This document shows positions 29,604 to 40,069 of a stretch of DNA of 64,000 nt, piece after piece (within the stretch, counting starts at the first letter, position 1; each line of letters opens with the position of its first letter). The notes beneath the pieces were generated by a model, which was given only the letters and a program-made list of their open reading frames with translations, was not told where the DNA came from and did not search any database. Origin of the DNA: Sphingobacteriia bacterium (GTDB lineage Bacteria; Bacteroidota; Bacteroidia; Bacteroidales; UBA7960); the NCBI GenBank assembly GCA_011390785.1, contig JAABRR010000009.1, forward strand, positions 1-64,000, written 5' to 3'. The position numbers and the translations under genes are program-made.

Positions 29604-30914
29604 ATGAAAAAGAATGGTTCATCAATCATCGCGTTTGCATTGGTTATCATTGTATGTAGTGCAAATTCACAATCAATCAGCCCGCGGCTGGTGGGAACCA
29701 ATGTTTGGTATTTCGATCCGGGTGCACAGGTTTGGGATTTAACCAAACAAAGCGGGGTGCAGACCATCAGAATTGGTGGCCATGCTTACGACCGCAAATT
29801 GCCGGACAATGCGACCCTTCTGGATTGGGTAAAGAAAATCCAGGAGGTGGGGGCTGAAACCGTACTTCAGGTTTCACAATACGGTACTGCCGAAGACGCA
29901 GCCAATCTGGTAAGGTTTTTTAATATTGAAAAGAAGGGAGAAGTTGACCCCATAAAATACTGGAATATTGGCAACGAGCCCTGGTTGCAGGCCGGACGTC
30001 CCAATCACGACACAGTGGGCCAGATGGTAGAAAGATACTTTAAACCTTTTGCCGCCGCCATGAAAGCTGTTGATCCAACTATAAAAATTTACGGGCCCAA
30101 TTTCTGCGATTTTTTGGAAACACCCATCAATGATCTCTTCGGGGGCAAAAATGACATTACCATAAAGGTGCCCGGCAAAGATTATTACTATTGCGATGGA
30201 CTTGCTTTTCACCGTTATCCGCAGGGCGATGGCGACCCGGCCATAGAAGGTGCCAATGACTTTTATGAACGCATTGTGAAAGCCCGAAACAAAATCGATC
30301 AGGTAAATGCACAACACAATCGTACCGGCGATAATGCCCTGATATGGGGTATTGGCGAATACAACTCAAAGGGCGGACCCGAAGTTCACACCTGGGGCAA
30401 CGGACAAATGTTTGGGGCAGTGCTGGGCTGGTGCATGGAATATGAAGCCATGTTTGCAACCAGCTGGAGCATGTTTGAACATGGCGGAAGCCGCACAGGA
30501 ACCGATTTCAGCTTTATCGATGGTGCCAATATGACCCCTCGCGCTTCCTATCGACACATGGAATTTGTGGCAAAGTATTTTACCGGAAACTTCGTAAAGG
30601 GGACTACGCCCGATGACGACTTTATCGTGTATGGTGCGCAGGATGGCGACCAATTGAGTGTTATGATCATGAACCGTGGCTTTGGAGAGCCAAAGAATTA
30701 CAGCCTGTACCTCAGAGAAACAGATGCAGGAACGGGCTTAAACTTTGTCATCGATAGTAAACGTGAAGATGTTTACAGGGATGTGATACAGGAACGCAGT
30801 ACTCAGGTTCTGATCTTCAATGGCAAAGAAGTAACAAAAATAAACTACACCAATAAAGATTTTGAAAATGAACGGCCTCCGGTTTATTCCAGGGCAACCA
30901 GTAACCTGCGGTAA
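29604..30914 (+). CDS. Secreted glycoside hydrolase, clan GH-A-like (family not assigned)
   Basis: Signal peptide; WNIGNEPWL (putative acid/base) and WGIGEYNS (putative nucleophile). Confidence 0.65.
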   Translation: MKKNGSSIIAFALVIIVCSANSQSISPRLVGTNVWYFDPGAQVWDLTKQSGVQTIRIGGHAYDRKLPDNATLLDWVKKIQEVGAETVLQVSQYGTAEDAANLVRFFNIEKKGEVDPIKYWNIGNEPWLQAGRPNHDTVGQMVERYFKPFAAAMKAVDPTIKIYGPNFCDFLETPINDLFGGKNDITIKVPGKDYYYCDGLAFHRYPQGDGDPAIEGANDFYERIVKARNKIDQVNAQHNRTGDNALIWGIGEYNSKGGPEVHTWGNGQMFGAVLGWCMEYEAMFATSWSMFEHGGSRTGTDFSFIDGANMTPRASYRHMEFVAKYFTGNFVKGTTPDDDFIVYGAQDGDQLSVMIMNRGFGEPKNYSLYLRETDAGTGLNFVIDSKREDVYRDVIQERSTQVLIFNGKEVTKINYTNKDFENERPPVYSRATSNLR

Positions 30915-31005
30915 TTTCCTTTGAATTTGGGATCAGGTGAATCCTAATGTAAGAATCACCCATCTTTTGGTTACTTTCACCAATCCATTTATTAAATTTA
31001 ACGCA

Positions 31006-32016
31006 ATGAACCAAAAATTTACTCTTTTTATTCTGTTGGCAATCATATATATTGCCACTGCAGTCGGTCAAATGACCCAACAAGATACCATGTATGTTTA
31101 TCGCAGCGCTGAACCCATTGTCATCGACGGGAAAGCCGATGATCTGGCATGGGCAGATGCTGAATGGTTTGCTATCGATCAGGTATGGATTCCCTATAAT
31201 GCCACCATGGCTGATGGTGATTTTGAAGGCCGTTTCAAATTAAGCTGGGATGATGAGTATTTGTATATCCTGGCAGAAATTGTTGACGATATGCTTTCCG
31301 ACGATCACGAAAATCCACTTCAAAACTGGTGGGATGATGATTGCCTTGAAGTATTCATTGATGAGAATCGTTCAAAAGGTGGTCATGAACGCAATTACAA
31401 TGCTTTTGCCTATCATGTAAGTCTCTTTTACGACGCAATTGATTTGCATACCAACGGCAATCCTATCAACCTGAAAAACAATATCGAAGTTGTGATGGAT
31501 ACCCTGGGCAACAACACATACATGTGGGAATTGGCCATCAAAAACTACAGTGCGGCCTTTGATTCCGGCGATCCGGAAGCGAGCAGGGTTTTCCTGCACC
31601 ACGATAAACTAATGGGCTTTACCCTGGCTTATTGCGACAACGACCAGACAACCAGTCGCGAAAACTTTATTGGCAGTATGTATATGGCACAATCTGTTGC
31701 CAACGACAACTACAAAACGGCCGACTATTTCGGCACCGTTTTATTGGTTGATCCTAATCATGATAATGTTTCGGTGGATGAATTCCAACCAAAACCTTTT
31801 TCCATATTCCCCAACCCGGCGAGCAATTATTTAACCATCGAAAGTGCAGAAAATTCTTTGCTTGAAATTTCTTCCATCGATGGAAAACGAGTCCGGTCGG
31901 TTAAGATAGAAAGAGGCAACATCAGCATTGATATAACCGATCTGCCTAAGGGAATTTACCTGTTGAATCTTACCAGCGATAACCACAAACATTCGGAAGT
32001 GATTATAAAGAGATAA
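31006..32016 (+). CDS. CBM9-like carbohydrate-binding protein with T9SS sorting domain
   Basis: PIVIDGKADDLAWADAEWF...FKLSWDDEYLYILAEIVDD...DDDCLEVFID; C-terminal FSIFPNPASNYLTIE. Confidence 0.75.
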   Translation: MNQKFTLFILLAIIYIATAVGQMTQQDTMYVYRSAEPIVIDGKADDLAWADAEWFAIDQVWIPYNATMADGDFEGRFKLSWDDEYLYILAEIVDDMLSDDHENPLQNWWDDDCLEVFIDENRSKGGHERNYNAFAYHVSLFYDAIDLHTNGNPINLKNNIEVVMDTLGNNTYMWELAIKNYSAAFDSGDPEASRVFLHHDKLMGFTLAYCDNDQTTSRENFIGSMYMAQSVANDNYKTADYFGTVLLVDPNHDNVSVDEFQPKPFSIFPNPASNYLTIESAENSLLEISSIDGKRVRSVKIERGNISIDITDLPKGIYLLNLTSDNHKHSEVIIKR

Positions 32017-32243
32017 GGCACCATTGGAAACGGATTGAATTATTGACAACCGTAAGAAAAAAAAAGGAAGCCACATTCTTACCCTGAAAACGGTTTCGCA
32101 TGGCAATATGAATTACGATTATCTGGATTTCAAACTTATACCATAAAAGTACCCAGGCCTGATTTGGGTTTTTCTTTATCCTTACATGCTTAATGTCTTA
32201 GCGATAATTATTGAGAATGGTTATAAAATAAAAATTGAAGAAA

Positions 32244-34382
32244 ATGAAGAGAATTGCAACATTTCTGCTTTTAAGCTCCTTATTACTAACTGCTGCTGCA
32301 CAGCGAAGACCTGAAAACTGGCCCAAAATTGAAAAACTGGCCTTGGAAGAGATAAGGACGGCATCTGACAACATACTTGTCGCCTTTTTTCTTGGGCCCG
32401 ATATGAATAAGGTATCAACCAATATTTCAGAATGGAGTCTTAACGGAAAACCAGCCATTAGTATAGACAGATGGATTACTCCCACCTGGAGAGATTCCTT
32501 TGGATTCGAACACCATATCTATCTGAAACTGGATGAAAAACTTGTACAGGGAAAAGAATATTTGCTCAAAACACCCCATGGTGACACAACCTTCATATTC
32601 AATTCAAGGGAGATTTTTTCTGAATCCATAAAAACCAATCAAAGTGGTTATAGTGCATTGGCTCAGAAAAGATTTGCCAATTTTGCCATCTGGACAGGAA
32701 CAGGAGGGGGGCAAAAGATTGAAGGTGATTTGCCGGAATATGAAGTTTTTGAAATTGAAACAGGAAAAATCATCACCCAGGGAGTGTTGACCGAACTGGG
32801 TGCTAATGAAAACTCAGGTGATTTTGTTTACCAGACAGACCTTTCTGCAGTGCCAGAAGGTGGTCCATACATGATTGAAATAAAGGGTTATGGTCGGTCT
32901 TATCCATTTGGAGTAGGGGGTGTTTACTCTCAGCGACTAGCCTATATATCCTTTCGCGGCTTGCTACACCACAGGTGTGGAATGGAACAAAAGCAACCCT
33001 ACTTTGACCATGATATTCGCTGCAAATGCCATACACAAGTTTATGACGTTAAAGTTGCCACAAGACCAGAATTCATAAACATAGATATTTCTACCGATCC
33101 GGTTATTAAGACCTATGGAGGGTATCATGATGCCGGAGATGCAGACCGGCGGGATCATCATATGATTGCACCAATGGTGTTGCTAACGTATTTCGACATG
33201 TTTCCAAACTATTTTTCTGACAATCAGTTTAATATTCCCGATATTTTTGATGAAAATATGAACCCCACAGGACAGGGAAACGGGATACCTGACATTGTGG
33301 ACGAAGCCGAATGGGGTACCCTTATATGGGAAATTCTGCAGGAACCCAATGGTGGTGTAAAAGCAGGTACCGAAAAAGTTGGATACTTTGAAGACTCTGG
33401 ATGGGAAGCTACCCTTGATAAAGACCCGGATCCATACGGTACTTTTCGTATTGAAAATCATTCAACCACATTGGCTGCCGGCCTGTTTGCACATCTTGCA
33501 AGGGTGATTAAGCCCTACAAACCAGAGCGGGCAGCTGTGCTGCAAGACAGGGCAGAAAGGGCATGGACATATGCGGGTGATTCAGAAAATGTATATATTG
33601 GCCATAAACTAAATTTTCTGGTGCAGTATTATTTACTTACCGGCGATCAGGCTACTCATAATGAACTGATTAAGCTTGCTCCGGAGATACCGGGTTTTTA
33701 CAAAGAAAACCATCAGGGAAACCCACGAAGAGTCCATGACACCAACGTTTTGCTGGGGGCTCATTTTTTCAGTTACCTGGTTCAGGATGACAGGCCCAGA
33801 GATCCATCAGTAGTACAATATTTTGAAGAAGCCATAAGCAGTGTTGCCGATTGGCGCATCAAAGAATTGGAGAAAAATCCATGGCCAAACGGCACTTCTG
33901 AGCCTAACAGATGGTGGGGAAGTCAAACGGCACAGGGCCAATATGCCGACCCCATTTTAATGCAATGGCGATTAACGGGCGAACAAAAATACATCGATGC
34001 AGCCAGTCAGCTCATGGACTACAACCAGGGGCTCAATCCAATAGGCAAATGTTATCTTACGGGTTCAGGTTTCGACCGCGTAACCGATCCACTTAATCAT
34101 GATTCTTATGTTAGAAAACTGCGCGGTTGGGGTCCTAATCCCGGAATACAGATATTTGGACCTGGAAATATAGCTCAACTGTTAGAAGGTGCACCTGCCA
34201 TGATTCCTGCCCTGGAGACTTTACCTGCACAAAGACAATGGTTTGATAACCGCTTAAACGTTAGCGGTTCCGAATATACCATACCTGAATCAATCACATT
34301 CCCTTCGGTAATTTATACCATTCTGTCCGGGGGAAAAACCTGGGATAGAAAAACCATTCCATTCGATTCTTTAGAAGATTAG
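32244..34382 (+). CDS. Glycoside hydrolase family 9 with N-terminal Ig-like domain
   Basis: GGYHDAGDADRRDHHM, GNGIPDIVDEAEWG, LNPIGKCYLTGSG; ATG 32244. Confidence 0.85.
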   Translation: MKRIATFLLLSSLLLTAAAQRRPENWPKIEKLALEEIRTASDNILVAFFLGPDMNKVSTNISEWSLNGKPAISIDRWITPTWRDSFGFEHHIYLKLDEKLVQGKEYLLKTPHGDTTFIFNSREIFSESIKTNQSGYSALAQKRFANFAIWTGTGGGQKIEGDLPEYEVFEIETGKIITQGVLTELGANENSGDFVYQTDLSAVPEGGPYMIEIKGYGRSYPFGVGGVYSQRLAYISFRGLLHHRCGMEQKQPYFDHDIRCKCHTQVYDVKVATRPEFINIDISTDPVIKTYGGYHDAGDADRRDHHMIAPMVLLTYFDMFPNYFSDNQFNIPDIFDENMNPTGQGNGIPDIVDEAEWGTLIWEILQEPNGGVKAGTEKVGYFEDSGWEATLDKDPDPYGTFRIENHSTTLAAGLFAHLARVIKPYKPERAAVLQDRAERAWTYAGDSENVYIGHKLNFLVQYYLLTGDQATHNELIKLAPEIPGFYKENHQGNPRRVHDTNVLLGAHFFSYLVQDDRPRDPSVVQYFEEAISSVADWRIKELEKNPWPNGTSEPNRWWGSQTAQGQYADPILMQWRLTGEQKYIDAASQLMDYNQGLNPIGKCYLTGSGFDRVTDPLNHDSYVRKLRGWGPNPGIQIFGPGNIAQLLEGAPAMIPALETLPAQRQWFDNRLNVSGSEYTIPESITFPSVIYTILSGGKTWDRKTIPFDSLED

Positions 34383-34470
34383 TATTTGTAAAGTAATAGG
34401 GTTTCATTGGATATTCAAGCAATGTAGCTCGCTAAAACTATTGATTCATTCTACTATAAACCAACATATT

Positions 34471-36750
34471 ATGAAGAAATTAACTATTTCCATTTTTGTA
34501 ACAATTACATTTTTCTTTACCTTCCTATCTGCCAGATCGCAGGAAATCAGTCCCTACCTGATTGGCACCAATGCCTGGCTACCACCCTGGATGGGAGGAT
34601 CAATTAACAACCTTTGGGATGAATTGGGAGATGCAGGCTTTCAACTGATCAGAATTGGTGGAAACGGTGCACAGGATGCCAATGCCTACAACCATCAGAG
34701 GGTTGGCGATTTAACAGAGCAGATCAGAGCAACCGGAGCCGATGTTATTCTCCAGGTTCCACGCTCCCACACCGCAGCGCAAACTACAGCCCTGATTGAA
34801 TACATAAACGGTACGCGCGATTTGAATGTCAGGTTTTGGTCTATTGGTAATGAACCCAATCTCAACAATGATCATTCAACAGCCATTCCTGTTGCCGATG
34901 TGGCAGCCTACATCCGCCGAATTGCCACCGCATTGAAAACATACGATCCTACCATAAGAACCATTGGCCCCACTACCGCATGGTTTGACACCAACTACCT
35001 AAATCCGTTATTGGTGAATGCCGGCCCCAATAATGTAGCAGGCACCGATGAAAATGGAAACTATTATATTGATATCCTGAGCTGGAACCAGTATCAGATT
35101 ACATCGGGTGCAGGATATGAAAACACCATCAATTCAGGGATCAATATTGTAAATACTATCAACGCTACCCGACCCGAAGAGAATAAAATGTCGTGGATGA
35201 TGTCTGAGTTTAATGGCCATTACAACAATGATCTTGCAAATCCCGATCAAAAAACCTGGAGCTTCAATGCCGGACAAATGTTTGCCGAAATGTATGACAT
35301 TGGCATGAGAAAGGGTGGTTTTGCCTTGTGCAGCTGGAGTGTTTTTGAGTCAGGTGGAAGTCGTATTGCCGGTGATCTTGGATTGTTTGATCTTACAAAT
35401 AATGAATACAGGGGCCGCTCTACCTATTACCATAGCCTTATGCTGGGCAGGCACATGAAAACGCAATATCTTCCCAACCAGAAGAATATTTCCAGTGTTA
35501 CCATCAGCTCTATGGGCGATGAAGAAGGATTTTCGGTAATGATCATCAACAGAAACAAAACAACAGGATACAACTACTCCCTGAGTTTTAACGGAGAATA
35601 TGGCTCGGCAGAGACTTTAAAAATTGCCGTTGATGCGGGTCTTGAAAAAGAAATAACCGGGCATATCGAAAAAGTAACTACTCAAATGCTTGTGTTTGAT
35701 GCTGAAGGATTTTTGGTTAGAAAATATATCTACTCAGAACCCAATGCCAACAATTATATTGGCCCCATGGTTACTGATTATTCCAGCCCGGCAGCAACAA
35801 CCGGATCCTTGATTTTTATCAGTCCTGAGCATGGTTCGAAGTATAAGTCAAATGAAGATTTAATAGTAGAAGTCGAAGCTACTCACCCTGACGGTATTGA
35901 TTCCGTTAGCCTTAGCATCGATGGCGAATATGTTGGCACCATTTCAGAAGCGCCCTTTGTGTGGAATGAAGAAGACACCCTGCTTGCTGAGCTGGAACCG
36001 GGATATTATGATTTGAAATCGGTGGCTCATATTGCCAATGGCGATAGCATTATTACTCAAATTAGTTTTAACATCATTCTATCCTTTGCTCCCGATGAAC
36101 CCATGCCGGTGCCGGGAATTATACAGGCTGAATTTTACAGTGATATGTTTGGCATACAAACCGAGGCAACTTCTGACATAGATGGTGGACTAAACGTGGG
36201 TTATCTTGATGTAGGCGATTGGATGGATTATGAAGTAAATGTGACTGAAACTGACCAATACTGGGCTGTTTTTAGGGTAGCAGGCTGGCTGAACACGGGC
36301 AAAATTGCCTTAAGAAATGCTGCAGGTACGACCCTTGCCAGAACTGATATACCCAATACAGGGAGTTATCAGACCTGGACAAATGTGGACGGATCATCTC
36401 CATTTGTTCTTCAGAAGGGAGAACAAACTTTGCGAATTTACATTGAAGGAGCTCCTTTCAACCTTAACTATTTCAATATCATACCTTACGATCCCACCAA
36501 TACCGGAAACCTGGAAATTGATGATCTCAGGATATTTCCCTTGCCTGTAAAAGACCAACTGAATTTGCAAGGTATTAGGGGGATTGAAAATATCAGTATG
36601 TATAATAACCTTGGGCAAAAGATTCTTGATATAAATCCTGATAAACGAACAGAAACATCACTGAATATGGGTTTTATGATAAGTGGGCTTTATTTTTTAC
36701 ATCTATCAAATGGCCAGGCAACAAGCATTCATAAAATCGTAAAGCAGTGA
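34471..36750 (+). CDS. Clan GH-A-like glycoside hydrolase with Ig-like domain, CBM6 and T9SS sorting domain
   Basis: WSIGNEPNL and WMMSEFNG; CBM6 region PGIIQAEFYSDMFGIQTEATSDIDGGLNVGYLDVGDWMDYEVNV; C-terminal FPLPVKDQLNLQ...HKIVKQ. Confidence 0.75.
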   Translation: MKKLTISIFVTITFFFTFLSARSQEISPYLIGTNAWLPPWMGGSINNLWDELGDAGFQLIRIGGNGAQDANAYNHQRVGDLTEQIRATGADVILQVPRSHTAAQTTALIEYINGTRDLNVRFWSIGNEPNLNNDHSTAIPVADVAAYIRRIATALKTYDPTIRTIGPTTAWFDTNYLNPLLVNAGPNNVAGTDENGNYYIDILSWNQYQITSGAGYENTINSGINIVNTINATRPEENKMSWMMSEFNGHYNNDLANPDQKTWSFNAGQMFAEMYDIGMRKGGFALCSWSVFESGGSRIAGDLGLFDLTNNEYRGRSTYYHSLMLGRHMKTQYLPNQKNISSVTISSMGDEEGFSVMIINRNKTTGYNYSLSFNGEYGSAETLKIAVDAGLEKEITGHIEKVTTQMLVFDAEGFLVRKYIYSEPNANNYIGPMVTDYSSPAATTGSLIFISPEHGSKYKSNEDLIVEVEATHPDGIDSVSLSIDGEYVGTISEAPFVWNEEDTLLAELEPGYYDLKSVAHIANGDSIITQISFNIILSFAPDEPMPVPGIIQAEFYSDMFGIQTEATSDIDGGLNVGYLDVGDWMDYEVNVTETDQYWAVFRVAGWLNTGKIALRNAAGTTLARTDIPNTGSYQTWTNVDGSSPFVLQKGEQTLRIYIEGAPFNLNYFNIIPYDPTNTGNLEIDDLRIFPLPVKDQLNLQGIRGIENISMYNNLGQKILDINPDKRTETSLNMGFMISGLYFLHLSNGQATSIHKIVKQ

Positions 36751-37266
36751 TGAGTAATCACGGAAATATACAGAGCGGCAGAGGAATCAAACAAACCTGT
36801 TCCTTTTTGACTTCGACACATGGTTTTTAAATACAAACCAGATTGCTAATCTACCCCTTGGTTGTTACTGCCTGATTTTTCTGCAGTCTGTTAGTCTTTG
36901 CAAACCTTATTTCTTTTTTAACCTTAGTAGGTTAAGGGATTACCCGGAAAAACAAAACCTTATTACCGTATTACCTATATCTACATTGCGCTGCAATCAT
37001 CCGATTTCAATTTCCGGGTTTCTGCTGCAGCGCATCTGTTATTTTGTCCATTCTTTTTCTACTAAGGTTTCTTGAATGAAAATAAGTTTTTTTAATTTTT
37101 ATTTTCAATCTCAGCAGCTTATCGAATTAAGATAACTAACAGGTTTCGTTAGACTGAAGGCTCTTAGGGTTACATGCAATAGGGATTAATTCCCTGTATT
37201 CTGCACGTGAGATGTCTAGGACGCATAATAGGAAGGTAAGGTTACTGCTTGCAGGGAGACTTTAAA

Positions 37267-37310
37267 CCGTAAGTGCAAAAATCGTCTGTTCTTCATCTTT
37301 GCACTTACGG
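37267..37310. repeat. Inverted repeat CCGTAAGTGCAAA ... TTTGCACTTACGG
   Basis: Perfect 13-bp arms at 37267-37279 and 37298-37310, just downstream of the minus-strand gene 37328-39808. Confidence 0.75.
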
Positions 37311-37327
37311 ATGTTTTATAATTTTAT

Positions 37328-39808
37328 CTATCTCACTATCATTCGTCTGCTCTGCATGCTTTGGCCAATTTGAAGGGTATAAACGTAAATGCCGGCAGGA
37401 AGTTTGTCTAGCGGAAGTACGATGGTGTAATCTCCGGTTGACTGATTTTGTTGCACAGGGGTTAGTACCACACGGCCGTTTATGTCATGAATTCTAAGTT
37501 GTACAAAATCACTGCCTGGCACACTATAGGTAATATTGGTGAAACTACTGGCCGGATTAGGGTAGTTCTGCTGTAGCAGATCACTGTCTGCAGGTGTGCT
37601 TATATCGTCAGTATTCGTTGTAAAGGGAAGGATAATATCACCAATAGTGGTAACCAAATTGGCTGGGCTGTGGTTGCTTTTGTTAGAAAGTACAGCTATT
37701 ACCAGGCCATTATCACGATAGATCCGGATGTGAGATCTGGCACCAGTCCAACTACCGCCGTGTTCTGCAACTCTGCGGCTGTTGATCAATCTTCTTTCCC
37801 ACCCCAGTCCGTTTCGGCAGTTACCGGCGGTGTTGTCTCCACAGTTATCGCGGACAGCAGCCCAGAGTCGATCGTCTCTTACTTCTGCAGAAACGATTTG
37901 CCCATTTAGCGTTTGCCAACCGAAGCGTGCAAGATCAAGTGCATCCATTTCGATGCCACCGCCCAGAACTTTCCAGCTACTATTGCTGTACGAAGTAGGA
38001 GTATTGTTGTCATTGTAGGGAACGGCTCTTTCGTAGTTGGAAGGCAGGCTATTTTCGGTGAACTGAGCACGAAAAGAATTCAACCCATGGGGTATTGCTA
38101 TTTCATCGCGAACAAGCTGGGTAATATTTCTGCCGCTTACCTGCTCCAAAACAGCCCCTACCAGCGTAAAGGCATGTGTGGAGTAGCTTCGGGTAGTACC
38201 TGTGGTACAATTATTTAATAAAGTGCCCCAGATGGACGGGGCTGCTGCTGTAGCGCTGTTATAGTGTGTTGTTTGGTTGGCGATACCCGGGGATGTATCG
38301 TAATGAGGTATGCATCCAAGATGAGCCATTAGTTCATCTACCTGGTGGGAATGGCCGCTGGGTAGGTTATTGAGGTAAGTGCTTGTTGCATTGGTCAGGT
38401 CGAGTTGTATGGGCGTACGGTCTTCCAACCGGCCATTCGCTTCCAGTTTAGCGGCCAGTGTAGCGCCAACTACTTTCGATACAGATGCGGCATTATAGAC
38501 AGTCCGGCTGTGAGCCACCTTACCTTCTTCTAAATCAGCGAAGCCGAAGCCCCGACGGTAAACAGTCTGCCCATCCAGCACCACTGCTACTGAAATTCCC
38601 GGTATGTTATTGGTTTGAAGGTATTGAGTAATACTATTATCAATTTGTGCTTTCAAGGGATAGCGGTAGCGGTCGGAGTTCTCTATCCAAATACCGCTGT
38701 ATCTGGGCCCGTTGGGTGAATCGTTAAATTCAAAATCCAATAATCGGTAACCCTCGTCACTGTATTGTCGCCAAAGGTTGGCAAAATCTATTTCTGTACG
38801 GTTGGTTCGTACTTGTATTGCTTTTCCGGTGGGACGGGGTTCCCAGATAGCAGCATACCTTAATCCGTCTGGCGTATCGTATGCCTCATAGTCGATTACC
38901 CACAAGCCCAGGGCGCTTAGTTCATCTACTTTTTCCTGATAGCTGGTGCGCGTCATTTCCCGAAAAGCCGCCCAACCCATATTGCCTGGGTTCGCTTGCC
39001 AGATGGCCGCATATCTCATCCCTGCATCTGTTGAATAAATTTCCAGGTCTATGATTCTTCGACCCAGGTCTGTTTGCTCTACAAAATAATCTGCATAGGA
39101 GTCGCTGGTCATATTCCTTCGGGAAGACCATGCAATACCTTCGGTGTTTTTTATCCATATACCAGCAAAGCGCAAACCCTGGCTGGTCGTATAAGCTTCC
39201 TGGTCAATTACCCTGTAGCCATTATCACGGTATTGCGTCCACAAGTCATTATAGGCCTGGGAGCTGAGATCACGATGAGCAGCCCATGCCCGATTGTCTG
39301 TGTTACGTCGCCAGATCATGGCATAGCGCTGGTTGTTATCAAGGGTATAAGCATCTATATCAATGAGGATATAGTCATCATTACTGTATTGATTAAAAAG
39401 TTGAGTGAAGCTGTTGCTGCTGATGTTTCTAAATGAAGCCCATCCTAAATTCATAGCATAATCAATAGGGTCTCCCTTTAGTAAATAAACATCACCTGAG
39501 ATTCCTGTTTGTGATTTTGCTCCGGTGTTGCTTAATGGTTCTGTTAATTTTACATCGTTGACTTCTATACCCGACTCTTCAGTGGTTTCGCGGGCTCCGT
39601 CAAATACTGCTGATTCGGACTCTCTGTCTATTGGTGAATAAAACTCGAATGGCTCACTCAATAATTCACCGTCCTGATCACTTACCAATGACTGAGGGTT
39701 GAGCTTTTGTGTGGCTTGTCCGAAAAGAGGGATCGAAACAAAAAGTACGGTTAGAATTCGTAATAAAGAAAAAGGATGACGAAAAATAAATATGTAATGT
39801 AGTTTCAT
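37328..39808 (-). CDS. Secreted serine hydrolase (beta-lactamase family) with BTRD1-like tandem repeats and T9SS sorting domain
   Basis: Repeats GWAAFREMTRTSYQEKVDELSALGLWVIDYEAYDTPDGLRYAAIW; ASVSKVVGATLAAKL; C-terminal QQNYPNPASSFTNITYSV. Confidence 0.8.
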   Translation of the reverse strand: MKLHYIFIFRHPFSLLRILTVLFVSIPLFGQATQKLNPQSLVSDQDGELLSEPFEFYSPIDRESESAVFDGARETTEESGIEVNDVKLTEPLSNTGAKSQTGISGDVYLLKGDPIDYAMNLGWASFRNISSNSFTQLFNQYSNDDYILIDIDAYTLDNNQRYAMIWRRNTDNRAWAAHRDLSSQAYNDLWTQYRDNGYRVIDQEAYTTSQGLRFAGIWIKNTEGIAWSSRRNMTSDSYADYFVEQTDLGRRIIDLEIYSTDAGMRYAAIWQANPGNMGWAAFREMTRTSYQEKVDELSALGLWVIDYEAYDTPDGLRYAAIWEPRPTGKAIQVRTNRTEIDFANLWRQYSDEGYRLLDFEFNDSPNGPRYSGIWIENSDRYRYPLKAQIDNSITQYLQTNNIPGISVAVVLDGQTVYRRGFGFADLEEGKVAHSRTVYNAASVSKVVGATLAAKLEANGRLEDRTPIQLDLTNATSTYLNNLPSGHSHQVDELMAHLGCIPHYDTSPGIANQTTHYNSATAAAPSIWGTLLNNCTTGTTRSYSTHAFTLVGAVLEQVSGRNITQLVRDEIAIPHGLNSFRAQFTENSLPSNYERAVPYNDNNTPTSYSNSSWKVLGGGIEMDALDLARFGWQTLNGQIVSAEVRDDRLWAAVRDNCGDNTAGNCRNGLGWERRLINSRRVAEHGGSWTGARSHIRIYRDNGLVIAVLSNKSNHSPANLVTTIGDIILPFTTNTDDISTPADSDLLQQNYPNPASSFTNITYSVPGSDFVQLRIHDINGRVVLTPVQQNQSTGDYTIVLPLDKLPAGIYVYTLQIGQSMQSRRMIVR

Positions 39809-40069
39809 AAGATTTAAGATTTAGTTTTACTTTATCTTTAACTGTTTATATTAAAGTTACAAATAAATAACCTATATTTTCTATTGCACATGTAAAAAAT
39901 CGCACAAAAAGAGTAACATTTAGGGTAAATCGGTTTATGAAGTTCAATGAATTGCCCGAACTGAACGTTAGTGACCACAGGTTGATGTGAAAGGACCAGA
40001 TGTTGCAACTCCCAACGGCATTGAACTCTATCTTTTAGGTGGTATACAGATCGTCAGTTGCACAAGCTC

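Noticed and set aside
29874-30653. Antisense ORFs inside the GH-A-like gene (147 aa, 100 aa, 95 aa)
   Set aside because: They lie opposite a strong CDS with clear catalytic motifs; compositional shadow ORFs.
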